64,000 nucleotides of DNA, from assembly GCA_014138095.1 (NCBI GenBank), contig JACGXE010000016.1, positions 1-64,000 of the forward strand, given 5' to 3'. The position numbers and the translations under genes are program-made. Origin of the DNA: Ochrobactrum sp. RH2CCR150 (GTDB lineage: Bacteria > Pseudomonadota > Alphaproteobacteria > Rhizobiales > Rhizobiaceae). This document shows, piece after piece, positions 9,001 through 18,071 of the stretch (positions within the stretch are counted from its first letter, which is position 1; every line of letters starts with the position of its first letter). A model generated the notes under the pieces. The model saw only the letters and a program-made list of their open reading frames with translations. It was not told the DNA's origin and ran no database searches.

Positions 9001-9252
9001 TTACGGCGCTTCCTGAATGTCGGTGATGAAACGGGTATTGTCCACCATATCGTAAATGATGAGGACCTTCATGCCCTTGTTTATGGCGCTGTAATCGAAC
9101 TCGCCGGGCAACTTGTAGGTCTTGCCATCATCGAGCGAAAGCGTTTCGCTGTCCTTGTTGATGGACGTGATCTTGCCTTCGGCATCGTCCGCCATTGCGA
9201 CTGTTGAAAACAGCGAGGCGAGAATGAGGATCAATCCGACCAGATACTGCAT
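9001..9252 (-). CDS. DUF1344 small exported protein
   Basis: This is an 83-residue protein with a clear signal peptide (MQYLVGLILILASLFSTVAMA, cleavage after AMA). The compact domain DAEGKITSINKDSETLSLDDGKTYKLP is typical of DUF1344, a family of small periplasmic proteins common in Rhizobiales. Function is unknown; the domain looks like a small beta-barrel. The frame is open further upstream, but the ATG ending at 9252 has GGAGCG before it and starts the signal peptide. It is divergent from aroC. Confidence 0.85.
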   Translation of the reverse strand: MQYLVGLILILASLFSTVAMADDAEGKITSINKDSETLSLDDGKTYKLPGEFDYSAINKGMKVLIIYDMVDNTRFITDIQEAP

Positions 9253-9568
9253 GGTTTTCCGCTCCTTTTGCCCGCTTTGTCGCCCATTTGCATTGCCGTG
9301 CCCCTGTGAAGGCATCGCCTGAGCGAATCGACACGACGTCGTCATTTGTTCATTAGCGGCTTGCGCTTTGTTGCCCTCAATGTAGCGTACCGAATGTGTC
9401 AAAAAAAATACCGGATCGGGATGAACCGAAGGAAATTTCGGGTCGATGGTGGCCATGATTTGACCGATCCCGAAAAGCTCAATAAAACGCCCGGTAAAGT
9501 AGCTGGTATCCTGCCCGTCAGGGTTTGCCTCCGGGGCATCCCAGGGTCATTTTAGTCAGGCGTCGCGC
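9253..9568. other. Divergent intergenic region DUF1344/aroC
   Basis: About 315 bases separate the divergent DUF1344 and aroC starts. The stretch near 9400-9415 is A-rich. I see no convincing operator, riboswitch or further gene. The long frames crossing it are extensions or antisense shadows of the flanking genes. Confidence 0.6.
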
Positions 9569-10663
9569 ATGTCTCATAATAGTTTCGGTCATCTGTTTCG
9601 CGTAACCACCTGGGGCGAAAGCCACGGTCTGGCGCTGGGTTGCGTCGTGGATGGTTGCCCGCCCGGCATCACCTTTACCGAAGCCGAAATTCAGTCCTAT
9701 CTCGACAAGCGCAAGCCGGGACAGTCCAAATATACCACCCAGCGCCGCGAGCCGGATCAGGTGCGCGTGCTGTCGGGTGTTCTTCTTGGCGAAGACGGCG
9801 TGACCATGACTTCCACCGGAACGCCGATTTCGATGATGATCGAAAACACGGATCAACGCTCCAAGGATTACGGTGAGATTGCGCGCCAGTATCGTCCGGG
9901 CCATGCCGATTACACCTATGACGTCAAATACGGCATTCGCGATTATCGTGGCGGCGGCCGTTCTTCGGCGCGCGAAACAGCGGCCCGCGTGGCGGCTGGC
10001 GCCATTGCGCGCAAGATCGTGCCGGGGCTCGAAGTCAAAGGCGCGCTGGTGGCCATGGGCATACATGGCATCGACCGTCGCCGCTGGAACTGGTCGGAAG
10101 TGGACAACAATCCATTCTTCTCGCCGGATGCAGGTTCGGTCGAACTGTTCGCGGATTATCTCGACGGCATTCGCAAGAGCGGATCGTCGGTTGGCGCGGT
10201 CATCGAGATCGTGGCCGAGGGCGTGCCCGCCGGTATCGGCGCGCCGATCTATGGCAAGCTCGATCAGGATATCGCCAGCCTGCTGATGTCGATCAACGCC
10301 GTGAAGGGCGTGGAAATCGGCAATGGTTTTGAAGCTGCCCGCCTGACCGGCGAGGAAAATGCCGATGAAATGCGGATGGGCAATGACGGCACGCCGCTGT
10401 TTCTGTCCAACCATGCCGGCGGCATTCTGGGCGGCATCGCCACCGGCGCGCCAGTGGTGGCGCGTTTTGCGGTCAAGCCGACTTCTTCCATTTTGACGCC
10501 ACGCCGCTCCATCGACAAGGATGGCAAGGAAGTGGACGTGATGACCAAGGGACGCCACGATCCATGCGTGGGCATCCGCGCCGTGCCGATTGGCGAGGCC
10601 ATGGTCGCTTGCGCCATTGCGGATCATTATTTGCGTCACCGCGGCCAAACTGGCCGCGTTTGA
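9569..10663 (+). CDS. aroC: Chorismate synthase
   Basis: This is the last enzyme of the shikimate pathway. It turns EPSP into chorismate with reduced FMN. The 364-residue protein carries the three family signatures: GESHG near residue 16, the central [11 protein letters not shown] block (about 130-140) and the C-terminal RHDPC region. It starts [20 protein letters not shown], as expected. The final codons (RGQTGRV) lie in the first unit of a 30-bp tandem repeat that continues past the stop codon, so the last residues may be repeat-derived. ribB begins about 70 bases downstream on the same strand, which suggests co-transcription. Confidence 0.97.
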   Translation: MSHNSFGHLFRVTTWGESHGLALGCVVDGCPPGITFTEAEIQSYLDKRKPGQSKYTTQRREPDQVRVLSGVLLGEDGVTMTSTGTPISMMIENTDQRSKDYGEIARQYRPGHADYTYDVKYGIRDYRGGGRSSARETAARVAAGAIARKIVPGLEVKGALVAMGIHGIDRRRWNWSEVDNNPFFSPDAGSVELFADYLDGIRKSGSSVGAVIEIVAEGVPAGIGAPIYGKLDQDIASLLMSINAVKGVEIGNGFEAARLTGEENADEMRMGNDGTPLFLSNHAGGILGGIATGAPVVARFAVKPTSSILTPRRSIDKDGKEVDVMTKGRHDPCVGIRAVPIGEAMVACAIADHYLRHRGQTGRV

Positions 10664-10730
10664 GAAAAATGGGGCCAAACTGGCCGCGTCTGAGAAAAAT
10701 ACGGCCAGACCGGACGGATTTAAAAAGGGT
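10641..10730 (+). repeat. 30-bp tandem repeat spanning the aroC stop codon
   Basis: Units at 10641-10670 and 10671-10700 differ at only a few bases. A third, degenerate unit follows at 10701-10730 and runs into the ribB ribosome site. Each good unit contains a hairpin; the first is the perfect gcggcca-aac-tggccgc. The first unit encodes the last residues and stop of aroC. Confidence 0.9.
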
Positions 10731-10732
10731 GT

Positions 10733-11854
10733 ATGTCGATGAGCTATAATCAGAAGCAGGTTGTGGATGCATTGCGCGCTTTCGAGCGCGGCGAGATTGT
10801 CGTCGTCATGGACGATGACGGCCGCGAAAACGAAGGCGATCTGATCGTTGCTGCCGTGCATTGCACGCCGGAAAAGATGGCCTTCATCGTGCGCCACACA
10901 TCGGGCATCGTCTGCACGCCCATGCCGCGTGAGGAAGCCAAGCGCCTCAATCTCGCGCCGATGGTTGCCGAAAACGAATCCGCCCACACGACCGCTTTCA
11001 CGGTCACAGTCGATTATCGCCATGGCACCACCACCGGCATTTCCGCTGAAGACCGTACGCTCACGGCGCGCAATCTGGCCAATCCGAATGCAGGCGCAGA
11101 GGATTTCGTGCGTCCCGGCCATATCTTCCCGCTCATCGCGCGCGAAGGCGGCGTGCTGATGCGTTCTGGCCATACCGAAGCCGCCGTCGATCTCTGCAAG
11201 CTCGCCAATCTGCCACCGATTGGCGTCATCTGCGAACTGGTCAATGATGACGGCTCGGTCATGCGCGGTCCTGATGTGACTGCCTTCGCCCAGAAGCACT
11301 CGTTGCACCGCGTGACGGTGGCCGATCTCATCGCCTATCGCCAGCGTAAGGAAACGCTGGTCAAGCGTGTCGGCGATGCGGCAATCAAGACCTGCGCAGG
11401 CAATGCCCATGCCTATACTTACGAACTGCCGTGGGAGCCGATGCAGCATGTGGCGGTGGTGTTTGGCGACATTCGTGACGGCGAGGAAGTGCCGGTGCGC
11501 CTGCATCGCGAAGACGTGCTGAACGATGTTTTCGGCAAGGGCGGCAGCAATCTCGATGCGATCATGGAGCGCATGGGCAAGGAAGGCCGCGGCGTTCTGG
11601 TTTATCTGCGCGAAGGCTCGGTCGGTGTTCGCGCCGATCACCACGATACGCGCGCGCGCGACAATTTGCAGGCCGAGCATGAAAGCCATGCGGAAGCCCG
11701 CGCCCGCGAAGAAGAATGGCGGCAGATCGGCCTTGGCGCACAGATCCTCAAGGATCTGGGCATCACCTCCATCGTGCTGCTGGCATCGCGCGAGCGTCAC
11801 TATGTTGGTCTGGAAGGTTTCGGCATCGGTATTGCCCGGACTGAGATTATCTGA
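10733..11854 (+). CDS. ribB: 3,4-dihydroxy-2-butanone-4-phosphate synthase with degenerate GTP-cyclohydrolase-II-like domain
   Basis: The N-terminal domain (about 1-205) makes DHBP from ribulose 5-phosphate for riboflavin synthesis. It has the acidic motif DDDGRENEGDL and GHTEAAVDLCKLA. The C-terminal half (about 210-373) resembles GTP cyclohydrolase II. Where an active enzyme has its three zinc cysteines, this sequence reads VRLHREDVLNDVFGKGGSNLD and has none, so only the DHBP synthase activity is expected. The arrangement is known for RibB of several alphaproteobacteria. AAAAAGGG precedes the ATG at 10733; a second ATG two codons later is possible. The leader is made of the 30-bp tandem repeats behind aroC. 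Confidence 0.93.
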   Translation: MSMSYNQKQVVDALRAFERGEIVVVMDDDGRENEGDLIVAAVHCTPEKMAFIVRHTSGIVCTPMPREEAKRLNLAPMVAENESAHTTAFTVTVDYRHGTTTGISAEDRTLTARNLANPNAGAEDFVRPGHIFPLIAREGGVLMRSGHTEAAVDLCKLANLPPIGVICELVNDDGSVMRGPDVTAFAQKHSLHRVTVADLIAYRQRKETLVKRVGDAAIKTCAGNAHAYTYELPWEPMQHVAVVFGDIRDGEEVPVRLHREDVLNDVFGKGGSNLDAIMERMGKEGRGVLVYLREGSVGVRADHHDTRARDNLQAEHESHAEARAREEEWRQIGLGAQILKDLGITSIVLLASRERHYVGLEGFGIGIARTEII

Positions 11855-11935
11855 ACCGGGAACAGCTGAAAAGGGCATGCGGGATATGCACAGGACCGTC
11901 ATGGTCATGTGCTCCGCTGCTGTTATAATGCACGC

Positions 11936-12886
11936 ATGACAACACGGCTTTACTGGCATCCGATCTATCTGGAACATCTGACACCATCCGGGCATCCCGA
12001 GCGCCCGGATCGTATTCGCGCGCTGATGAGCGAGCTGGAAGGGCCCGACTTTTACCGGCTTGACCGTGTCGAGGCGTCAAAGGCCAGCGAAGATGCGATC
12101 CTTCTCGCCCATCCCGAAGAACATCTCGATGCGGTGCGCACCAAAATACCGGAGCCGGTCGAAGATGAGGAAGCGCCGCAACCTGTCGTGAAACTCGACG
12201 GCGACACCTATGTCAGCCCGAAAAGCATGGAAGCAGCGCTCACCGCCATCGGCGCGACGATGGGAGCGGTGGACGATGTGTTTTCGGGCGCTGCCAGCAA
12301 TGGTTTCGTCGCCGCGCGCCCGCCGGGCCATCATGCCGAACGTGAGCGCGCCATGGGCTTCTGCCTGTTCAATTCCATTGCCATTGCCGCGCGTCATGCC
12401 CAGCGCCATCACGGCGCAGAGCGTGTCGCCATCGTCGATTGGGATGTGCATCACGGCAACGGAACACAGGATATTTTTCAGGACGATCCAAGCGTTCTGT
12501 TTTGCTCCACGCATCAGTTTCCGCTCTATCCGGGCACGGGCGCGAAGGATGAAATCGGCGTTGGCAACATCGTCAACGCGCCGCTTTGGGCCAATAGCGG
12601 CAGCCGCGAATTTCGCGAAGCATTTAATAGTCGTGTATTGCCCGCTTTGGACAACTTCCGGCCAGATTTGATCCTTATTTCGGCTGGCTTCGATGCTCAT
12701 TTTCGCGATCCGCTGGCCGAGATCGATCTCGACGAAGCGGACTTCGACTGGGCGACCGGCAAACTCATGGAACGGGCGGAACGCTATTGCGATCACCGGC
12801 TCGTGAGTGTGCTGGAGGGTGGATATGATCTAGAGGGCTTGTCGCAGTCCGCATCTACGCATATTACGCGGCTGTTGAAAGGATGA
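11936..12886 (+). CDS. Histone-deacetylase-family hydrolase (class II-like)
   Basis: This is a 316-residue zinc-dependent amidohydrolase of the arginase/deacetylase fold. Family blocks are present in order: HPERPDRI, ARPPGHHAE (catalytic histidines), FNSIAIAARHAQ, DWDVHHGNGTQ (zinc Asp/His) and GFDAHFRDPLAE (zinc Asp). Bacterial members deacetylate acetylpolyamines, acetoin-related compounds or protein lysines, and the substrate is not identifiable here. The start is uncertain: ATG at 11936 gives the usual N-terminus MTTRLYWHPIYLEHLTPSGH, but GTG at 11909 is also in frame and neither has a strong ribosome site. xseB follows after three bases, so the two are coupled. Confidence 0.9.
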   Translation: MTTRLYWHPIYLEHLTPSGHPERPDRIRALMSELEGPDFYRLDRVEASKASEDAILLAHPEEHLDAVRTKIPEPVEDEEAPQPVVKLDGDTYVSPKSMEAALTAIGATMGAVDDVFSGAASNGFVAARPPGHHAERERAMGFCLFNSIAIAARHAQRHHGAERVAIVDWDVHHGNGTQDIFQDDPSVLFCSTHQFPLYPGTGAKDEIGVGNIVNAPLWANSGSREFREAFNSRVLPALDNFRPDLILISAGFDAHFRDPLAEIDLDEADFDWATGKLMERAERYCDHRLVSVLEGGYDLEGLSQSASTHITRLLKG

Positions 12887-12889
12887 ATC

Positions 12890-13144
12890 ATGGTAATCGA
12901 ACCGTCCAACGCCGATATTGCGGTTATGAGCTTCGAGGATGCGCTCAAGCAGCTTGAAAAGATCGTCGACGATCTGGAGCGGGGCGACGTGCCGCTGGAA
13001 GAATCCATTCGCATCTATGAGCGCGGCGAAGCGCTGAAAAAGCATTGCGACACGCTGCTGAAATCGGCTGAAGACAAGGTCGAGAAGATTCGCATCGGTC
13101 GCGACGGCCAGCCCGTCGGCACCGAGCCGCTCGACGCGGAATAG
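12890..13144 (+). CDS. xseB: Exodeoxyribonuclease VII small subunit
   Basis: This 84-residue protein has the full XseB signature: [20 protein letters not shown], then [15 protein letters not shown] and [18 protein letters not shown]. XseB forms a helical-hairpin oligomer that joins XseA to degrade single-stranded DNA. The ATG lies three bases after the stop of the deacetylase-family gene. The stop touches that of the convergent DedA gene with no spacer. xseA is not in this window. Confidence 0.95.
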   Translation: MVIEPSNADIAVMSFEDALKQLEKIVDDLERGDVPLEESIRIYERGEALKKHCDTLLKSAEDKVEKIRIGRDGQPVGTEPLDAE

Positions 13145-13663
13145 TTAAAACAGCGCCCTGAGTTGAGAAACATAGGGCGCAAGCACGCCGCTCAGCAAAT
13201 AGGGGCCAAGGCCCCAGCACAGCGTCCATCCGGCAGCGCCAATCATATTTGCAGCCAGAAAATGCAGCGGGTTCATCTTCATGGAACCCGCAATAATGCC
13301 GTTGAGCTGGCGCAGCAGCACGACGAAACGCGCCGTTGCGACGACATAAAATCCCTTGCTGTCGAACATTTTTTCGAACTGGTTGAGCCTTTCCGGCGTC
13401 AGCTTCACCAGATGGCCATAGCGCAGGATCACCTTGCGTCCGCCGAAGCGCCCGATCAGATAGCCGGTACAATCGCCCAGCACCGCGCCGACAAATACCG
13501 CGAGCAGTACGGCTTCGATGTTCAATGTGCCATGCAGCGCCAGAAGCGAGCTTGCGATCAGCGCGCTCTCGCCGGGCAATGGCGCGCCGAACGACTCGAA
13601 ATAGACGATGACAAAGAGCGCCAATGCGCCATAGGCCGTGATGTAGGGTTCGAGAAAACTCAT
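13145..13663 (-). CDS. DedA family membrane protein
   Basis: This is a 172-residue polytopic membrane protein of the DedA/VTT family, whose members act in lipid-carrier or phospholipid flipping and in membrane homeostasis. Diagnostic parts are ESFGAPLPGESALIASSLLA near the N-terminus, the GDCTGYLIGRFGG segment and the RFVVLLRQLNGIIAG motif (F..R..P.R.....G type). Hydrophobic segments run through the length. The gene converges on xseB. Its upstream region holds a dispersed palindromic element at 13713-13762. Confidence 0.88.
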   Translation of the reverse strand: MSFLEPYITAYGALALFVIVYFESFGAPLPGESALIASSLLALHGTLNIEAVLLAVFVGAVLGDCTGYLIGRFGGRKVILRYGHLVKLTPERLNQFEKMFDSKGFYVVATARFVVLLRQLNGIIAGSMKMNPLHFLAANMIGAAGWTLCWGLGPYLLSGVLAPYVSQLRALF

Positions 13664-13712
13664 AAGCTCAACAACATATGGATCGGATGGATGCGCTTTG
13701 ATCTTTTATTCT

Positions 13713-13762
13713 AACGCGCATCTGATCCGAAAACCGTTTCACACTTTTCGGGATGCGCTCTA
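13713..13762. repeat. Dispersed palindromic element (gcgcatc/gatgcgc type)
   Basis: The arms gcgcatctgatccgaaaa and ttttcgggatgcgc pair with a small bulge around cgtttcacac. The outer ggatgcgctcta is shared with the element ending at 27226. This is a member of the short palindromic intergenic repeats found across Rhizobiales genomes. Confidence 0.75.
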
Positions 13763-13796
13763 AAACAAAAATGGCTCCGGCGTAAACCGGAGCCGG
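13763..13796 (-). terminator. Terminator of the YeaQ/YmgE-like gene
   Basis: Perfect 8-bp arms ggctccgg (13773-13780) and ccggagcc (13787-13794) are followed on the minus strand by atttttgttt. The structure lies about 20 bases past the stop of the small membrane protein gene. Confidence 0.85.
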
Positions 13797-13817
13797 CAAT
13801 TTACTAAACAATATATA

Positions 13818-14081
13818 TTAGCCGATGCTTCGTTTGCCCGTGATGGCGTGATAGGCCCAAAGCACGATGACTGCGCCGACAATGGCGATGATGAGGCTGA
13901 TCGGATCGAACGCACCGGTGACGCCCCGTCCGAAAAGTGAAGATGAAAGCACGCCGCCGACGATTGCGCCGACAATGCCCAATGCGATGTCAAAGAAGAC
14001 GCCCTGACCGCTTTTATTGACGATTTTGCTGCCGATAAAGCCAGCAATCAGGCCGAGAATGATCCAGCTTATTATAGACAT
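13818..14081 (-). CDS. GlsB/YeaQ/YmgE family stress-associated membrane protein
   Basis: This 87-residue protein has three hydrophobic helices rich in glycine: SIISWIILGLIAGFIGSKI, a central GIVGAIVGGVLSSSLFG, and the C-terminal LIIAIVGAVIVLWAYH. That is the standard layout of the transglycosylase-associated (YeaQ/YmgE/GlsB) family, often induced by general stress. The biochemical role is unknown. The frame is open to 14174, but the ATG ending at 14081 has AGGAG about seven bases upstream and gives the normal length. A T-rich terminator follows. The upstream 165 bases are AT-rich and shared divergently with the YidB-like gene. Confidence 0.9.
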   Translation of the reverse strand: MSIISWIILGLIAGFIGSKIVNKSGQGVFFDIALGIVGAIVGGVLSSSLFGRGVTGAFDPISLIIAIVGAVIVLWAYHAITGKRSIG

Positions 14082-14246
14082 CTTATATCTCCTGAAGCGC
14101 AGATAAACATTTGTTTCGCGCTCACGGAAAATTTTCATATTTAGTGCGTAGAGGCAAGTTAATATGCTTGTCAAAACGAGAAATCGTTTTAACTTTAACT
14201 TACCGCGTGCACGTCAGCTGCATGGGATAACAGGGAGTATTGCGCC

Positions 14247-14897
14247 ATGGGTAGTTACGACGATAACTCAAACGGGTCGCCGATCCCCGGCGGCAGTCTT
14301 GCCAAGCCAATCATGATTGCACTTGGCGCGTTGCTGGTCGGCAAGATGCTCGGCGGCAGCAAGGAAGAACCCGCACCGACGCAGGCGCAGCCGGTGCCTG
14401 ACCAGTCGCAGGCTGGCGGCGGCCTTGGAGGCGGTTTGGGTGGACTTCTCGGCGGACTGCTTGGCGGCGGTGCTGCTGGCAATGCTTCGCCTACTGCGGC
14501 CAATGAGGCTGGCGGCGGGTTGCTTGGCGGCATTCTCGGCGGTCTTGGCGGCCTGCTTGGTGGCGCCGCTGCTGGCAATGCTTCGGCTGCACCGTCCGCG
14601 CCAGGTCCGCTTAGCGGTGGCCTCGGCGGCCTTCTGGAACAGCTCAATCAGGCTGGTCTTGGTGAAAAGGTGGAATCCTGGGTCGGCCAGGGGCAGAACC
14701 ATTCCATCGAGCCGGGCCAGCTTGGCGATGCCATCGGCCAGAAGACGCTCAGCGAAATCGCCCAGCATGCAGGCATCGACCAGCAGGAACTGCTGAACCA
14801 GCTTTCGCAAGTCTTGCCGGGTCTGGTGGACAAGCTGACCGCCAACGGTCAGGTGCCGGACACGAACGAGCTTTCCAAGCTGCTGCAGAAGCCTTAA
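14247..14897 (+). CDS. YidB-like (DUF937-type) protein
   Basis: This is a 216-residue protein of the YidB family. The first 45 residues include a hydrophobic segment (KPIMIALGALLVGKMLGG). Residues 50-125 are a low-complexity block of GGLLGGLLGG-type repeats. The C-terminal 80 residues form the conserved helical domain with VESWVGQGQNHSIEPGQLG and the helix-rich LSEIAQHAGIDQQELLNQL. Function is not established. The Gly/Leu repeats are encoded by imperfect short DNA repeats and may vary in length between strains. A strong terminator follows. Confidence 0.82.
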   Translation: MGSYDDNSNGSPIPGGSLAKPIMIALGALLVGKMLGGSKEEPAPTQAQPVPDQSQAGGGLGGGLGGLLGGLLGGGAAGNASPTAANEAGGGLLGGILGGLGGLLGGAAAGNASAAPSAPGPLSGGLGGLLEQLNQAGLGEKVESWVGQGQNHSIEPGQLGDAIGQKTLSEIAQHAGIDQQELLNQLSQVLPGLVDKLTANGQVPDTNELSKLLQKP

Positions 14898-14966
14898 AAT
14901 AATTGCAGAAAACGCATTGGCGCTTGGTGGAAAAGCACTGAGCCAATGCCATATTGATGAATGCGG

Positions 14967-14999
14967 ACCGCACCGGCCTGCCGGTGCGGTTTTGTTTTG
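14967..14999 (+). terminator. Terminator of the YidB-like gene
   Basis: A perfect 10-bp stem accgcaccgg / ccggtgcggt (14967-14976, 14981-14990) with loop cctg is followed by ttttgtttt. Confidence 0.93.
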
Positions 15000-15051
15000 T
15001 GCGATCCGGTAAGCTCGATAGGCTTCTGTGATTAGATAAGGAGTGTGTCTC

Positions 15052-15972
15052 ATGAGCTTTTTCCCCTGTCCTGATCCGGTGCTTGGCGACAAGACGACAG
15101 TGGATGCGATTGAGACGCTGGTGATCCCGCGCACGAGCGATATTGGCGGTCTTGAAGTGCGCCGCTCGCTGCCGACTGTTCGCCGCAGACTGGTTGGGCC
15201 GTTCATTTTCTTCGACCGCATGGGTCCGGCAGTCTTGCGCGACGGCGATGCGCTGGATGTGCGCCCGCATCCGCATATCGGTCTTTCGACGGTGACCTAT
15301 CTCTTCGACGGTCACATCCGTCACCGCGACAGCCTCGGCACAGAGATGGTGGTGCGGCCCGGCGATGTGAACCTCATGACGGCTGGGCGCGGCATCGTGC
15401 ATTCGGAGCGTTCGCCGGAAGAGGAGCGCAACGGGCCGCTTTCGATTTCCGGTGTGCAGACCTGGCTGGCTCTGCCTGATGCGCTGGAAGAAATTGATCC
15501 GCATTTCTATCACACCAACGCGCCCGATCTGCCGTTGATGAGTGATCCCGAATTTGACGGACGCCTGATTATCGGGGCGATGCATGGGCTGAAGTCGCCT
15601 GTTATCCAGCATGCTGATACGCTCTATGCCGATATCCGTATCAAGCCGCATGGCCGTTTTCCCATTCCGCCGACAGCGGAAGAACGCGCGATCTATACGC
15701 TGAGCGGCAATGTCGGCGTTGGCGGCGAAGTGTTTCCGCCGGACAGACTTTTGGCCTTCCGTCCCGGTGACGATATTGTCGTGCAGGCGGGGCCTGAAGG
15801 CGCGCATATCATGCTTTTCGGCGGCGCGGCGCTCGGGTCGAAACGTTATATCTGGTGGAACTTCGTTTCGTCCTCAAAGGAACGCATCGAGCAGGCCAAG
15901 GAAGAATGGCGCACGGGTCGGTTCGATATTGTGCCGGGCGACGAACAGGATTTCATACCTTTGCCTGAATAA
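15052..15972 (+). CDS. Pirin family protein (bicupin)
   Basis: This 306-residue protein has the pirin cupin layout. The N-terminal cupin carries the metal-binding block RPHPHIGLSTVTYLFDG with downstream HRDSLG, then GDVNLMTAGRGIVHSER; the C-terminal cupin starts near residue 190. Bacterial pirins bind iron and some have quercetinase activity or modulate enzymes; the role here is unassigned. The ATG at 15052 is preceded by AAGGAG at nine bases. A GTG three codons earlier sits too close to that site. It stands between two terminator-like structures, so it is probably a single-gene unit. Confidence 0.92.
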   Translation: MSFFPCPDPVLGDKTTVDAIETLVIPRTSDIGGLEVRRSLPTVRRRLVGPFIFFDRMGPAVLRDGDALDVRPHPHIGLSTVTYLFDGHIRHRDSLGTEMVVRPGDVNLMTAGRGIVHSERSPEEERNGPLSISGVQTWLALPDALEEIDPHFYHTNAPDLPLMSDPEFDGRLIIGAMHGLKSPVIQHADTLYADIRIKPHGRFPIPPTAEERAIYTLSGNVGVGGEVFPPDRLLAFRPGDDIVVQAGPEGAHIMLFGGAALGSKRYIWWNFVSSSKERIEQAKEEWRTGRFDIVPGDEQDFIPLPE

Positions 15973-16137
15973 GGACATGCGTAGAGATCAATAGCGAAAA
16001 CGCGACGCGCTTTCGCTTTGCACAATTTGGCTTCATATCGTGTTAGATTGGCGCAGTTCAGTCGGCTCTGCTTGATCTGGCCACGATGCTGCTATACCGA
16101 CGACCAATCCAGATAATCCCAAAGACAGGTTGTTTCG

Positions 16138-18054
16138 ATGTCCCGACCCACGACCCCATTGCTCGACAAGGTGCCGACCCCGGATCGCCTGCGCGCTTTG
16201 CCGGAGCAGGACCTGCCGCAACTGGCGGAAGAATTGCGCGCCGAGCTGATCGACGCCGTGTCCACCACGGGCGGGCATCTGGGCGCGGGGCTGGGCGTGG
16301 TCGAGCTGACGGTTGCGCTCCATCATGTCTTCGACACGCCGCATGACCGTATCATCTGGGATGTCGGCCATCAGGCCTATCCGCACAAGATCCTGACCGG
16401 TCGTCGCGACCGCATCCGCACGCTGCGGCAGGAAGGCGGCTTGTCCGGTTTCACCAAGCGTTCCGAGAGCGAATATGATCCGTTTGGCGCGGCGCATTCC
16501 TCGACGTCGATTTCCGCCGGCCTCGGCATGGCTGTTGCAAGCGATCTTTCCGGCGAAAAGCGCAATGTCATTGCCGTCATCGGCGATGGTTCCATGTCGG
16601 CTGGCATGGCCTATGAAGCGATGAACAATGCTGGTGCACTGGATGCGCGGCTGATCGTGATCCTCAACGATAACGATATGTCGATTGCGCCGCCAACCGG
16701 GGCGATGAGCGCCTATTTGGCGCGGCTCGTTTCGGGCCGCACCTATCGCAGCGTTCGTGAAGCTGCCAAGCAGGTGGCGCAGAAGCTGCCGAAATTCCTT
16801 CAGGACAAGGCGCGCAAGTCGGAAGAATATGCCCGCGCCTTCTTCACTGGCGGTACGCTGTTCGAAGAGCTGGGCTTCTATTATGTCGGGCCCATCGACG
16901 GGCATAATCTCGACCATCTTTTGCCCGTGCTGAAAAATGTGCGCGATACGCAAAAGGGCCCTGTGCTGATCCATGTGGTGACGCAGAAGGGCAAGGGTTA
17001 TGCGCCTGCGGAAGCTGCCGCCGACAAATATCATGGCGTCAACAAGTTCGATGTCATCACCGGCAAGCAGGCGAAGCCGCCTGCCAATGCGCCGAGCTAT
17101 ACCAAGATTTTCGGTACCAGCCTGATCGAAGAAGCGCGTCACGACGACAAGATCGTGGCGATCACTGCCGCCATGCCGACCGGCACCGGGCTTGACCTCT
17201 TCGGCGAAGTGTTCCCGCAGCGCACTTTCGATGTGGGCATTGCCGAGCAGCACGCGGTTACCTTTGCCGCGGGTGTCGCCAGCGAGGGCTTCAAGCCGTT
17301 CTGCGCCATTTACTCGACCTTCCTGCAACGTGGTTACGATCAGGTCGTGCATGATGTGTCGATCCAGAACTTGCCGGTGCGTTTCCCCATCGACCGCGCC
17401 GGTCTGGTGGGTGCCGACGGCGCCACCCATGCAGGCTCCTTCGATACGGGTTTCCTTGCCGCGCTGCCGGGCTTTGTCGTCATGGCTGCTTCCGACGAGG
17501 CCGAACTGCGCCACATGGTCCGCACCGCCGCCGAATATGACGAAAGCCCGATTTCCTTCCGCTATCCGCGTGGCGATGGCGTTGGCGTAGATCTGCCGGA
17601 GCGCGGCTCGGTGCTGGAAATCGGCAAGGGCCGCATCGTTCGTGAAGGCACCAAGGTGGCGCTGCTGTCGTTTGGAACGCGCTTGGCTGAATGCCTTGCC
17701 GCTGCCGATGAGCTGGGTGCCGCCGGTCTTTCGACCACGGTTGCCGATGCGCGCTTTGCCAAGCCGCTCGATCACGATCTGATCCGCCGCCTTGCCCGTG
17801 AGCATGAAGTGCTGGTGACGGTCGAGGAGGGCGCGGTTGGCGGCTTTGCCTCGCATGTGCTGCAATTCCTCGCCACCGATGGTCTGCTGGATCGCGGCCT
17901 CAAGGTTCGTGCGCTGACGCTGCCCGACCTCTATCAGGATCACGGCAAGCCGGATGCGATGTATGCCAGCGCCGGTCTCGACCGCGCCGGTATTGTGCAC
18001 ACGGTCTTCTCCGCGCTCGGTCGGGAAGCCATTGCAACGCCGTTCCGTGCCTGA
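16138..18054 (+). CDS. dxs: 1-deoxy-D-xylulose-5-phosphate synthase
   Basis: This thiamine-diphosphate enzyme condenses pyruvate and glyceraldehyde 3-phosphate, the first step of the MEP isoprenoid pathway. The 638-residue protein has the transketolase-like N-terminal domain with [20 protein letters not shown], the TPP/Mg motif [18 protein letters not shown], and the catalytic-Glu block [16 protein letters not shown]-terminal transketolase domain follows. ispH, the last step of the same pathway, is at 62.6 kb. The gene leads an operon with tlyA (17-base gap) and an RNA methyltransferase, an order common in Rhizobiales. Confidence 0.97.
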   Translation: MSRPTTPLLDKVPTPDRLRALPEQDLPQLAEELRAELIDAVSTTGGHLGAGLGVVELTVALHHVFDTPHDRIIWDVGHQAYPHKILTGRRDRIRTLRQEGGLSGFTKRSESEYDPFGAAHSSTSISAGLGMAVASDLSGEKRNVIAVIGDGSMSAGMAYEAMNNAGALDARLIVILNDNDMSIAPPTGAMSAYLARLVSGRTYRSVREAAKQVAQKLPKFLQDKARKSEEYARAFFTGGTLFEELGFYYVGPIDGHNLDHLLPVLKNVRDTQKGPVLIHVVTQKGKGYAPAEAAADKYHGVNKFDVITGKQAKPPANAPSYTKIFGTSLIEEARHDDKIVAITAAMPTGTGLDLFGEVFPQRTFDVGIAEQHAVTFAAGVASEGFKPFCAIYSTFLQRGYDQVVHDVSIQNLPVRFPIDRAGLVGADGATHAGSFDTGFLAALPGFVVMAASDEAELRHMVRTAAEYDESPISFRYPRGDGVGVDLPERGSVLEIGKGRIVREGTKVALLSFGTRLAECLAAADELGAAGLSTTVADARFAKPLDHDLIRRLAREHEVLVTVEEGAVGGFASHVLQFLATDGLLDRGLKVRALTLPDLYQDHGKPDAMYASAGLDRAGIVHTVFSALGREAIATPFRA

Positions 18055-18071
18055 TTTCAGGGCGTGATCTC

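Noticed and set aside
9518-11995. An 825-codon minus-strand frame opposite aroC and ribB
   Set aside because: It spans two well-supported genes and their gap on the other strand and shows no family motif. High-GC third positions explain the long open frame.
14420-14620. Short GGC/CTT-rich direct repeats, first suspected as a repeat array
   Set aside because: They are in frame and encode the Gly/Leu-rich block of the YidB-like protein; there are no spacers, so it is not a CRISPR.
16033-18000. A 655-codon minus-strand frame opposite dxs
   Set aside because: It is a shadow of dxs with no recognisable domain.
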